Shown here one piece after another: positions 11,484 to 31,462 of a stretch of DNA of 64,000 nucleotides. Origin of the DNA: Castanea sativa (Eukaryota; Streptophyta; Magnoliopsida; Fagales; Fagaceae); the NCBI RefSeq assembly GCF_040712315.1, contig NC_134024.1, forward strand, positions 30,495,158 to 30,559,157. Reading direction: 5' to 3'. A program made the translations under genes and the position numbers. The first letter of the stretch is position 1, and each line of letters opens with the position of its first letter. Under the pieces are notes generated by a model. The model was not told the origin of the DNA and did not search any database. It was given only the letters and a program-made list of their open reading frames with translations.

Positions 11484-13229
11484 TCACATTCTGGAATCCC
11501 TTGCTTCTAGTTTCCCTTCCACTTGGCCTACCACCAACAGTGAATCTGAGAACATTTGCACCGTCTGTCCTCCCATTTTATGAACCATGTTCATCCCTGC
11601 GAGGACGGCCTCATACTCTGCTTCGTTGTTGGTGGCCAAGAATCCTAATCTCAAAGATTTCTCAAAAGTAATTCCCTCTGGAGATATCAAAACTAGTCCT
11701 ATACCCGATCCCCTCTGATTTGCTGCTCCATCAACATGGACTTTCCATAATGGAGGCCCTTCACACGAAATCATGCCTATCGACTTTTTTCTCATGCCTT
11801 CTTGATAGTCTTCTAACGAAGGCTCAGCAAATTCCGCCACAAGGTCCGCGATGACCTGTCCCTTTATAGAGGTGTGAGGCATATACTTGATATCGAAAGC
11901 TCCTAGGACAGTTCCCCATTTGGCAATTCTTCCCATATAATCTGCACTTCGCAGAATTGATTTAAGAGGGAGTTGTGTAAGAACAACAACCGTATGAGAC
12001 TGGAAGTAATGGGGAAGTCTACGTGTAGCATGTACCACCGCCAAGATAGCTTTCTCCAGTGGCAAATAACTCAGCTCGGCCTCATGCAGAGATTTGCTTA
12101 CATAATAAACCGGTCTCTGGATGTTATTGTCATCTCGGATAAGAACCAAACTAACTGCATGGTTAGCCACTGCAATATATGCAAACAGAATTTCATCAAC
12201 TTCTGGTCGAGACATAACTGGCGGTCGCGAGAGATATTCTTTTAGCTGTTGGAAAGCCACCGCGCACTCCTCGGTCCATTCAAAACCCTTCCATTTATTC
12301 AATAATTGAAAGAAAGGTCTGCATCTGTCCGCGGACCGAGATATAAATCGGTTGAGAGCAGCAGTCATACCTGTTAGTCTTTGTACTTCTTTAGGATTCC
12401 GAGGTGGGTGTAAGCTGTTTATTGCCTTAACCTGAGCAGGATTCACTTCAATTCCCCGGTGAGTCACCATATATCCTAGAAACTTGCCCGATCCCACACC
12501 AAAAGAGCATTTAGAGGCGTTGAGACGCAATTTATACTCTCTTAGCTTCTGAAAAGTGTTGCTCAGATCTTCCAGATGTGCATAAACTTCTTTACTCTTT
12601 ACCACCATATCATCTACGTATACCTCAATAGTTTTTCCTAGCTGTGCCTCAAACATTCTCGTCATCATCCTTTGGTAGGTAGCCCCTGCGTTTTTCAAAC
12701 CAAAGGGCATTACCTTATAATGATAATTTCCTGTAGGAGTGACGAATGCAGTCTTCTCCTGGTCCTCAACGGCTAAGGGTATCTGGTGATAACCTTGGAA
12801 AGCGTCAAGAAAACTCATCCGAGGATGTCCAACAGTAGCGTCAACCAATTGATCAATCCGAGGCATTGGGAATGAGTCCTTCGGGCAAGCTTTGTTTAAA
12901 TCTGTGAAGTCTACACAAACTCTCCACTTCCCATTCTTCTTTTTCACCACCACCGTATGGGCTAACCATTCAGGGTAAAACACTTCTTTGATAGCACCTG
13001 CCTTCTTGAGTTTGAGCACTTCCTCTTTCACAGCTTCGGAATGTTCTTTGGAGGACCTCCGAGGTGGTTGCCTCCTCGATACTACAGTTGGATTGACCTT
13101 TAAATGATGACATATGAAGCTCGGATCAACCCCAGGGGCCTCATACGCGTTCCAAGCAAATACATCCATATTTTTCCTTAAAAATGAAATCAGCTCCGTC
13201 TTCTCTTCCTGTGGCAATTGAACTCCAAC
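11484..13229 (-). pseudogene. Reverse transcriptase and dual RNase H of Tat pol
   Basis: The segment contains an RT with palm motif YVDD (about residue 200 of the open stretch from 13217), preceded by VDFTDLNKACPKD and SFLDAFQGYHQI blocks. A first RNase H follows in which the usual leading Asp is absent (FAYIAVAN), then a second archaeal-type RNase H with VHVDGAANQ, NNEAEYEA and FSDSLLVV. A degenerate first RNase H plus a second acquired one is a known Tat feature. The reading frame is the same as gag-pro, but a TAG at 13230-13232 lies just upstream and a TGA at 11484-11486 closes it. There is no natural ATG at the upstream end. Confidence 0.93.
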
Positions 13230-13325
13230 CTAGAAGAACTTCTCAGGGTCATTTTCTATGAGAATTTTCTCCAATTCTTCGCATACCGCTTCATCTACCT
13301 CGGCTGCGGCAAGAGAGTTTGATTG

Positions 13326-15347
13326 CTATGCTTCTTTGTTAGTCAAGGCCGAGGAGTCTGGTTCTGGTCGACGCAGAATTGCAGCCATGACACACTGTCG
13401 TGCCACAGATTGACTCCCAAGTAACTCCACCACCTGGTCCCCAGAATGAAATTTGACTTTGACATGCAAGGTTAAGGAAACAGCCCCTAACGCATGCAGC
13501 CAAGGTCTCGCTACAATGGCCGTATAGGGAGAATAAGCATCGACCACGATGAAATCTACGTCTACCACCTCCGGACCTGATTGCACAGGCAGTCTAATTT
13601 GTCCCTTCGGAACGACAGCTCTCCCTTCGAAGCTTATCAGGGGTGAGTCGTATGCCATAAGATCTTCAACCCTTAAATTCAAGCCTCTAAATAGGTCAGG
13701 GTACATGATATCTGCGCCACTGCCTTGATCAACCATTACCCTCTTCACATCATAGTTCCCTATTCTGAGGGTTACCACTAAGGCATCATCATGAGGCTGG
13801 ATGGTCCCCATCTTGTCCTCTTCAGAGAAACTTAGGACTGGCAGGATACTTGCCTTAATCCTCTTCGGCTGATCCCGTGACTCTTCGGCTAATGTTCGAG
13901 CTACTGACATTACCCTGAAAGGAGCTGAGCCAGTCCTTCCAGGTGCTGCAAAAATGACATTGATAGTATCTAGAGGAGGTCTCGACGAAGGGCCGTCGTG
14001 GTTTGCCACTCCTGATTGGTTTCCTCGCCCATTGGGTTGGTACGGGAACTGCTTCAGCTTTCCCTCCTTAACCAATTGTTCCAAATGATTCCACAAAGTG
14101 CGACGATCCTCGGTGGTATGACCCCTCTCCTGGTGATAATGGCAATGGAGATTTTGGTTGCGTCTCAAAGGGTCCCCTGCCATTTTATTTGGCCATTTGA
14201 AAAAAGGCTCATGCCTTATTTTCTCCAACAGCTGCTGCACTGGCTCCCTGAAGACGGTGTTGACCACTTGTGGGGGTATGTGACCAGCCTGCCTGGAAAA
14301 ATCCCGCGCAGGCCTATTGTTGTATCTGTCCGACCTGAAATCCCTTCTTTCTTGTGGGATAACCTTCGCCTTGCCTTTTCCCTGCTGCTGATCTTCTTCA
14401 ACCCTTTTGTACTCGTCGATGCGATCCATCAGTCGACGTACGCTCCTGACAGGTTTCTTTGTTAAGGACTTCCTCAAGTCATGCTCTGTTGGTAGGCCGA
14501 CCTTGAAGGTCCTTATTGCTACATCATCAAAGTCTCCGTCAATTTCGTTGAACATTTCCCAATACCTGTCCGAATACGTTTTCAGGGTTTCCCCTTCCCT
14601 CATAGCCATGGATAGTAAGGAATCCAATGGACGAGGAACTCTACTGCACGTGATAAAGCGAGAACCAAATGCTCTAGTAAGCTCTTTGAAAGAATCAATG
14701 GAGTCTGCCATTAAGCCGTCAAACCATCTCATGGCCACGGGCCCCAGGCTAGAAGGAAAAATCTTGCATAACAAAGTTTCATTCCTGGAATGCACTTCCA
14801 TTCTCTGGCTGAAATGGCTTACGTGCTCCACAGGATCCGTCCGACCATTGTAAAGAGTGAAGGACGGTTGTGTGAAGCGCCGAGGTAACCTCCCTTCTTC
14901 CAATCTGCGCGTGAAGGGTGACCTGGAGATTTGGTGTAACGCTCTGCCCATTGCGTCATTTCCTAAGCCCCTAGGGGGGTAGTCCCTGCCACGCCTCCCA
15001 TGCAGATTGTCTTCTTCGGAAGAGAAAAATTCACCTGGGGGAGTTCTGGATCTCTGCCCGTAATTGTCATCCTCGGATCCTTCCGAGGATGGGTCAGAGA
15101 CCGGAGGAGTTCTCCTTCGCCTTTCGTGGCGCAATCTCCTCTTTAGGCCATCAATCTCCTTCTGCATGGCCTTGGCATTTCTTTCATAAGGAACTCTGCT
15201 TCCTCCTTGCGAATGACTTGCACTTCTGATGGTGTGTGTAGTATGTACACTTCCTTCTCGGTTCTCTCCGTGATCAGGATGCAAGGAGTGATCCTCATGC
15301 TGGGAGCCCACGGACTCCGCGCTGCGTTGTGGTCCTGATCCTACCAT
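13326..15347 (-). CDS. Gag-protease polyprotein of the Tat element
   Basis: 673 residues from the ATG at 15345-15347, about 30 bp after the primer-binding site. The N-terminus is charged and Arg-rich. A retrotransposon Gag core lies at about residues 155-320. A zinc-knuckle-like motif starts at Cys402 (CHYH...GHTTED), but its last ligand is Arg415 instead of the expected Cys. An aspartic protease follows, with catalytic Asp540 in DQGSGADI. The ORF ends at TAG 13326-13328. Pol continues in the same frame after it, so this stop could be a mutation, or a regulated gag-pol boundary of the kind some Tat/Ogre elements have. Confidence 0.92.
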   Translation of the reverse strand: MVGSGPQRSAESVGSQHEDHSLHPDHGENREGSVHTTHTIRSASHSQGGSRVPYERNAKAMQKEIDGLKRRLRHERRRRTPPVSDPSSEGSEDDNYGQRSRTPPGEFFSSEEDNLHGRRGRDYPPRGLGNDAMGRALHQISRSPFTRRLEEGRLPRRFTQPSFTLYNGRTDPVEHVSHFSQRMEVHSRNETLLCKIFPSSLGPVAMRWFDGLMADSIDSFKELTRAFGSRFITCSRVPRPLDSLLSMAMREGETLKTYSDRYWEMFNEIDGDFDDVAIRTFKVGLPTEHDLRKSLTKKPVRSVRRLMDRIDEYKRVEEDQQQGKGKAKVIPQERRDFRSDRYNNRPARDFSRQAGHIPPQVVNTVFREPVQQLLEKIRHEPFFKWPNKMAGDPLRRNQNLHCHYHQERGHTTEDRRTLWNHLEQLVKEGKLKQFPYQPNGRGNQSGVANHDGPSSRPPLDTINVIFAAPGRTGSAPFRVMSVARTLAEESRDQPKRIKASILPVLSFSEEDKMGTIQPHDDALVVTLRIGNYDVKRVMVDQGSGADIMYPDLFRGLNLRVEDLMAYDSPLISFEGRAVVPKGQIRLPVQSGPEVVDVDFIVVDAYSPYTAIVARPWLHALGAVSLTLHVKVKFHSGDQVVELLGSQSVARQCVMAAILRRPEPDSSALTNKEA

Positions 15348-15375
15348 GATGTCCTAAACTTCCTTAAAGACTAAA

Positions 15376-15393
15376 TTCCCACAGACGGCGCCA
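15376..15393 (-). other. Primer-binding site (tRNA-Asp type)
   Basis: Two bases inside the 5' LTR the minus strand reads TGGCGCCGTCTGTGGGAA. The first ten bases match the complement of the 3' end of plant tRNA-Asp, and the GGGAA at the end also fits. This fixes the minus orientation of the element. Confidence 0.8.
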
Positions 15394-15395
15394 AT

Positions 15396-16124
15396 TGTAA
15401 GGACACAATTCAAATTCTCAAACCACGACTGGGAGGAAATGGGCTTGAAAGGCCTTTCTTCACAATGAATTTGTAGAGGATGGGTTTGTAATCTAGATTT
15501 CAAGGAAGGCTTAGACAATTACTAAAAGAACGGGCTTTGGGCCCAATGGAACAAAACAAAGACTTGTTTGCAAAGAGTAAGACTGAGAATTCCTCCTCGG
15601 ACTGTTTCCAAGGATAGTTTATAATAGTATTCCTCAAGTTTGGATACAAATATTGATTATCATACACTTTTTCTTTCTCAAAAAGCCTCCCCCTTCTTCG
15701 TATGCCTTCCCTTCTATTTATACTCCTCTCCTTTTCTTCATCATCTTCCACTTTATGGTTGCAATCCTGATTTTCGGATACTTGTCCCATCCATTCTTCC
15801 CTAAAGCCCGCTGGGATTAGGGACCAAGTTCCAAGCTTTATGCTCAGGTCCCATCCTTCCATCTATCCAGTCAGCGTATCAATTACAGAGCTTTTAATGT
15901 ATGGGCGGTGGTAGCAGCTTTACTTTAGACATTCCACCGCTCTTTCTATTGTCCTCCACGTATACTGTGTATCCTCGGCTTAACATTCCGAGGACAAATC
16001 TACTCCTTGGACGTTTTGGGACATTTAAATACTCCACGATCATTTTGATGTTTTCGGATTTGGGTTTCTAGCCCAAAAGACTTCGTTGGGCCGTCCTTCA
16101 TAAATTACTGGGTCCAATACCCCT

Positions 16125-16127
<3 letters not shown>
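15396..16127 (-). repeat. 5' LTR of the Tat element
   Basis: 732 bp, TG...CA termini. On the minus strand a TATAAATAG box (15714-15722) is the likely promoter for gag-pol transcription. Short ORFs seen in the LTR are not genes. Confidence 0.95.

Positions 16128-16195
<68 letters not shown>
16128..16195. repeat. (AT)n tract at the right edge of the LTR element
   Basis: Continuation of the microsatellite that the retrotransposon split; 68 bp of AT repeat. Confidence 0.9.
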
Positions 16196-16198
<3 letters not shown>

Positions 16199-16437
16199 AG
16201 TTCATTAAATTTATATCTCAATTTAATTTAGACAAAATTTAAGTAAAGTACTGTTGTTTCTTAAATTCTCCTATTTAGCCATGTAGATACTTAACTAAAA
16301 AATACAATATATATAATGAGTTTATTGGATTTATATTTCAATTTAATTTAGACAAAACTTAATAAAGTCCTTTAAGTACCATTTCTTAGATTCCTCTTTT
16401 AAGATTTAACCATATGAATACTTAACTAAAAAATACA
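16196..16437. repeat. Diverged tandem duplication of about 115 bp
   Basis: Two copies (about 16196-16307 and 16315-16437) share CAATTTAATTTAGACAAAA and end with ATACTTAACTAAAAAATAC. No coding potential. Confidence 0.7.
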
Positions 16438-17068
16438 TTTTCATCCCATAAAAAAATATCCACACGACAGAATCTTAAGAAGAGAACCTAAGTAACAACA
16501 CATAAATACTGTACTTAAGTCTTGCTCATTTAATTTTATCATGTCAAAACATGCTTGTATTTTACCGGGTCAAAATATGCTTGTATGATTATTTAATATA
16601 AAATATGTTACCTCATCTTTTTTTAAATAAAATAAATTAATACCGTGTCTATGTTCCACTAAGATTCAGAGACGAGGATTAATAAAAGTTGACTAGGGAC
16701 CAATAGAACTTTTGAAACTTCATGAATTAAAAGTGCTAGTTTAAAATTTCAAAATTAAAAGTGCTCGCTTAGATGAGTCGTAATCCAGATTTATTCATAT
16801 ACGCCCACAATCTTCTCGACTTTTTTTTTAAAATTATTATTTTATAGTTTTTGCCAGGGACTTTAGTTGAATCTACTACAACAATCCTCCCCCACCCCCC
16901 AAAAAAAAAAAAGACAAAATGGAGATGAATGTTTTTAAGACTAAGCACGTAAAACCAATATCTCTGAAAATTCCCAACAATAATTCCCAGCATAAATCAT
17001 ATATAAAACGAAAAGGCAAAAAAAGAAAAGAAGAGCTAAAACTAAAGCCGCCCACATTTTCCCAATAA

Positions 17069-26299
<9,231 letters not shown>

Positions 26300-26333
26300 C
26301 TTTCAACAACTAAATGGCCCAACAGAGTCAATC
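26300..26333 (-). other. LACS9: 5' UTR part of the LACS9 first coding exon
   Basis: A TTTTATCAG acceptor at about 26334 precedes 34 nt of leader before the ATG, so the leader is spliced from upstream exons. Confidence 0.55.
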
Positions 26334-27202
26334 CTGATAAAAGAGTTACATTCCCTCAGTGATAACTTCAGCACAAAAAAACAAGGTCTACAAAATATAT
26401 AAAATCAAGTCTCACAAGTAAATAATCATATCAAAATGAAAGGTCAACTAAATGTCAATATCAATAAATCCTAATAGCGAACTACCAAGCGTCTATGTCA
26501 CATTTTCATAAAATCAAAGGATTACGTAGCGGACCGGTAAGTCCATAAATGAAATGCATAGTATAATATAAAGCCTTTGGTATGAGCTAATAAGGGTTTT
26601 ATTTCAAAATATAATTAAATCATCCAACCCAAAAGCTTGACTGACACAAGACAAACTAGAACAATTCAACGGGAAAATTTAGAAGACAAAAAAATAAAGG
26701 ATAAAACCTAGGAACCAGCACCTAGGCTTGCTTGGAGTCAGCACCAAGCAAAGGAAAAACCAGTAAAAATCAACACCTAGGTTTGGCTAGAGTCAGCACC
26801 AGACCATAAAACCAAAAGAAACATTATTAATCACAGAATCTCTCCTTTTATAGGAGTACAATACTAATAGAGGGATACAAAACTGAAACTTTAATTGTCA
26901 TAGGAAACCCTAGTGACTTTTTACAAAAATACCCTAGATTTTAAATTTAAAAAAAAAAATTAACCTAGTACATACTACAGCCAAAAATTTTAAAAAAAAT
27001 ACAATTAACAGCCAAAAAAAAAATAAAACTAAATTAAAATAAATTCCTTGTGCATCCCACATCATCAACCTTGTAGATGGAGAGACCCAACAAGTATATC
27101 TACCCATATCCAACCACACATATAATTAATGCGGGATTCCTTAACACCACCTCTCAGATCTAGGCCCAATAAAAACTGAAACTAAAAAAAAAAAAAAGGG
27201 CT

Positions 27203-27500
27203 GACACAATTTTTTGATTAGTAATAACTAATAAGTTTTATTAAGAGAAATGGAATGCACCAAGTACACAGGATGTATACTAGATGTACATCACAACTAA
27301 GCTCTGAGAATACAATGATCTATAAGCTTCAATTAAGTTGGAAACAATAAAGGATCCTGTTGCCAAAGTCCACTTAAGTGAAGTTCACAGGAACTACAAT
27401 TTCAGGTCTAGAATACTCCCATTCACACCCCCTCAAAAAGGCCAATGACATAGCTGAAATTGAACCAACACAAATGGACCAAAAACATGGAGTTCAAGAA
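27203..27500 (-). mobile_element. LINE 3'-end fragment
   Basis: TTTTTTGATTAGTAATAA, and the following text about a sequence rich in GCACCAAGTACACAGG, match the 3' ends of the LINEs at 42583 and 44522 in the same orientation. Only a short, non-coding remnant. Confidence 0.45.
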
Positions 27501-28035
27501 CAAACAAACTAGATTTTGATACCATGCTAAAGACCCAACCCAAAAGCTTAAGCTTGAAAAGCCCAGCAAGTATGTATATCCATTAACCAGACACATTTCC
27601 AACTCAAGTGGGATTCAAATACTATATCACATCAAACTTCTTGAGTTACAAAACGAGATATGTCCCAGATAATGGTGCAAGCGTTCAACAACTACAAAAT
27701 AAATAATTGAGAAGTCCTTAAGTAATATTAATTTGAGAGTGAGATTTATGTGGATGTCACAACAAAAACTTTGGTCTTTTCTTTTCCTTTTTTATAGGCA
27801 TACGTGGATGTCAAAAATAAAAGAGAGAGAGACTAAATCAACGTAGGAAAATCAACATATTTTGACACACCCTACAAAAAACAAAAAAAGACAAAAAAAA
27901 AAAAATCAAAGGCCAATAAAATGAGGGACTGAAAGAGAAGATAAATCAGATGGACATTTGGTTAATTTGAGAGCACAGTGTCAAATAAAAGTTGCCAAAT
28001 ACTACAAGTGTCCATCACATCAAGATTGAACTTTC

Positions 28036-29002
28036 TAATTCTCAGAGCACATTTGGTACACTGTAATAGTAATTCATTGTAATAAGAATAAGTATTACAA
28101 AGAATACAAGTAGATGATAGGAATAAATTATTCCATTTCATTTTTTTGGTGATAACACAAGAAAAGAATCCTTAAGGCGGTGGAAAGGCTTCATATTTTA
28201 ATTAAATTTCATAATATACCCTTTTAAAAAAATATAATATATATTTGCACTTCTTGGTTTTTAGCATTCTATTACATACAAATTGAAAAAAAAAACACAC
28301 ACACACACATATATATATATATATTATAATTAATACTTCTGTTCTAATGAAGTTGTAGTTTTTCAATTTAAAAATATTAAACTAAAATTGCATAAAAGAA
28401 GTAACTTCATCCGAAACCAAGGACTGCTACAACCAAGAGATAATGTATGGGATTTCTCTAGAGAAAGTGCAATGCTGGGAATTGTGACTTATTGGTATTC
28501 TTCTTGTATTTATTTAGTTGTTTGTTTTAAAAGAAGAATTAGAAGAGATAAAAAGAAATTTCCCATCCTTTTTTTTTTTTTTTGGATAGGTAATAACATC
28601 TTTATTGATTAAAAAAAAAGTACAATGAGTTTACAATAGTAAACTCACTGCACAGAAAATTAAAGAAAATTAATCTCATCAAAAGCTAAGGAAGACTGAC
28701 ATAGAGATCATCAGCAAAGCTACGAACAAACAAAAACACTTGTTTGCTCTAGAGAGAGAGGGTATTTAATGGAGAAGAGAATAGAAGCAGTAGCCTTGGG
28801 CATATTGGGAACTTTATTTTAGTAACTATTTGTGTAGATTAAGGAATAGCAATTACAGCCATCTTCAAAAAGAATGGTTATTCTTTATTTTAAAGAATAG
28901 CTATCCCTTGTAATAAAAACACTACCAAACAACTAAATGGTTATTCCTATATAATAGCTATTCCATTACACTGTCTATTACAACATACCAAGCATACCCT
29001 CA
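28036..29002. mobile_element. TIR element in the LACS9 upstream region
   Basis: The left end (CTCAGAGCACATTTGGTACACTG...) and the inverse of the right end (CTGAGGGTATGCTTGGTATG...) are related, and both arms are rich in TAATAG/ATTCC motifs. Inside it at about 28567-28700 is a poly(T)-headed LINE 3' fragment. No ORF. Confidence 0.5.
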
Positions 29003-29459
29003 GAATTCTTTCTAAGCTTTGTGAAATTTTCAGTTGTGCTCCACATATTCTTTTTGGAATTTGTAATATCGGAAAAGTACAACTTTCACTTTAAACTATT
29101 GAAGACAACTCTGCACAATTATTCAATAAAGATACATAAAAAAGGGTTTCTAGGACCTCATCAACCATTACCAATAATTAGTTTTTCAATAATAGGCAAC
29201 CTTGCAAGCAATCATTTTTTGTTGACTAAAACAATTTGATAGTTACATTGGGAAACGTTTCCATTGGAAACACCAGGAGGTGTCAATTGAGCTACAAGGC
29301 TCATGACGGTGGCTAAAACAATGCAATGAACAAAATAAATGATTGTTCATATCCTCATAAACACAGCAAATAAGACTTAATAAATAAAATAAAAATAAAT
29401 CCACAAATTCAAAGCCTTCTTCTCAATCCTTTGACCTATACATATAGACATAGACTTAC

Positions 29460-29559
29460 CTCTATTTGGTTCCTTAAAATCTTTAGCGTGGCCCTGATTA
29501 GCACCTTACAGGAATGCTGGTCAGCTTTCCTGCAGTTTTCCCCCAGGGAATACCAGCTG
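29460..29559 (-). other. LACS9: Probable internal 5' UTR exon of LACS9
   Basis: On the minus strand a GTACTTTTAG acceptor opens a GC-richer block of about 100 nt that ends in GAG followed by a strong GTAAGT donor (29459-29454). It contrasts with the AT-rich surroundings. A second acceptor 3 nt downstream (GCAG) is possible. Confidence 0.45.
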
Positions 29560-31105
29560 CTAAAAGTACAGAATATGAATATCATTAGAAGATCTCCACA
29601 ATTTATAATAGTGGTTGGAAAAAGATATTACAGCACACTACTAAGGAAAACTAAATCATAGATGCCCAGTGAAATTGTGTAACCGCATTTATTTTTTATA
29701 TCAGAAGAAAAGAAAAGAAAAATCAGAAGTAATTTTTCACTTGTTTGCAGTGTTCAAAATGGAAACCCCCTTTTTTTGAGGGGGTAAGAGGAAACCTGTT
29801 TGTTAGTGACAATAGTTTCCTGCTTAACAGAACAGGAAACCGACTATAAATAAGTGATTATCAAATACTAAAATGCATAGTAAAAGTACATCAAACATCA
29901 TTCTACAAAAAAGTTTTCTGCAATATAAAATTTGTCATCCTTGATAATAAAAATTTGCAAGATCAAAATATCTCAATTAAAATCTTTCATGGCAATCCAA
30001 TCACTTGCAATCATTTCTTCTCATGCAAGCCTTAATTGAATAAACCTAATTCTTATTGCCCCAAATAAAGTAAAACCTTAAGTGCAAGCCATAGTGCCTA
30101 ACACATAGGCGGTCAATATGATTATATGCTCATGGCTTCTCTTATAAACTCTGTTCCTATTGTAATCCATAATGCAAATCTACTTTTTTCATTAATTTCA
30201 TCCTTATTATCTATGATTTCGGTTAGGAAGCACCTGCATGGATATGGCATAGGCACAGGTACGGGTACAAATACGGATACAGTACAACAACACGACAATT
30301 TTTATAAAAATTAGACACAAGTACGGCAGGAATACATATACTAATTAATTATTAAATATATATTTATTTATATTTTTATATATGGTTAAGCATTTATTTT
30401 TCATATAATATTAAACATATATCAATTAAATAGAAATAATGAATATTTTATTATTAATCTTTTTTTTTATATAAAATTAAGAATAATAGTGGATAATAAA
30501 GAAAATTCATTACTATTAAAGGATGTTCAAAAATAAGAATAGAGATATTTATTAATTTTCAAATGAAATATTATAAGTCAGAGCATGGATATTCCCTTCG
30601 TTTTGTGAAAGGGTATTCGATCCCATTTCAGGTTTACCACATAATTCAAAATGATATTATGACATACATATAACAAAGAAGCAATTATGGATTATATAAT
30701 ATTAAGATCACCACACCAACATCAATATTCATTACATTCTTAAAGTTTTAAACCACCCCTGAATTATTGTATATTTATTTAATTATCATAACAAAAGGAA
30801 CGGAATCAAATGAAGCATAGCACAAAATCAATTGGAGAACAGAGTGGTAGTAGCATTTTCAGTTTCACACACTAACAACTACAACAACAAAAATGACTTC
30901 CGTAGAGAATTCAAACATGAATTTGAGAAACAAGAATTTAAAATCCAATATTAATAAATCAAATCATAATTATACTATTAAAAAAAAAAAAAACAAATCA
31001 AATGCATAGCATATACATTCCCAAAGAGCGTACAAACGCTAAAAATAAAAATAAAAATAAGAAGCATAAGGTTACAGGACACAAAAAAAGAAGAAGTAGA
31101 AGTAC

Positions 31106-31320
31106 CTTTAGTTTTGGGCTATGAAAACAAGAACAAAAACAAAAAGGACTTGTACTTGTTCAAGTTCAAGTGGTGAGCATTGCGAGATTTGAAGGAAAGT
31201 AAGAGTGTGTAATTTGGGGATTATAAAGAGGAGAATGGTCGAAACGGAGGCGTTTTGGTAGACTTAACAACTAGTTGAGGGCGGAGAGATCGAGAGGAAG
31301 AAGGTAGGAGTTTCAGCTCT
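31106..31320 (-). other. LACS9: Probable first 5' UTR exon and promoter-proximal region of LACS9
   Basis: A CT/CA-rich, GC-richer leader-like block ends in AAAG before a GTACTT donor (31105). A GA-rich tract at about 31315-31330 would be near the start site. No clear TATA box was found. It has no significant ORF. Assignment to LACS9 is by orientation and the absence of another gene between. Confidence 0.4.
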
Positions 31321-31424
31321 CTCTCTCTTAACTACTATGTATGTTTGTTGTTGTTGTTGTACTACGATTGATTGATTGAAGAGTAGTGGTAACTAGTAGT
31401 AACTAGTAAGTGCCAGAATCTCGT

Positions 31425-31428
<4 letters not shown>

Positions 31429-31457
<29 letters not shown>
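31429..31457. repeat. (TG)n microsatellite
   Basis: Pure TG repeat about 110 bp upstream of the putative LACS9 first exon. Confidence 0.9.

Positions 31458-31459
<2 letters not shown>

Positions 31460-31462
<3 letters not shown>

Larger units (their letters stand above)
4290..16127 (-). mobile_element. Tat-lineage Ty3/gypsy LTR retrotransposon
   Basis: An 11,838-bp element read on the minus strand: 5' LTR (15396-16127), tRNA-Asp-type primer site, gag-pro, reverse transcriptase, two RNase H domains, integrase, 152-bp tandem array, antisense gene, polypurine-like stretch, 3' LTR (4290-5022). Domain order RT before INT is Ty3/gypsy. The second, archaeal-type RNase H, the lack of a chromodomain and the long 3' region with an extra antisense gene are Tat-lineage traits. 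The two LTRs differ by 10 substitutions and one 1-bp indel in about 732 bp. The target duplication is hidden in (AT)n. gag-pro-pol lies in one frame with three stops, so this copy looks non-autonomous now. Confidence 0.95.

Noticed and set aside
14016..14853. Two plus-strand ORFs of about 148 codons
   Set aside because: Antisense shadows of the gag-pro coding sequence.
15500..15862. 120-codon minus ORF
   Set aside because: Lies within the LTR; the same frame is shorter in the other LTR, so it is chance.
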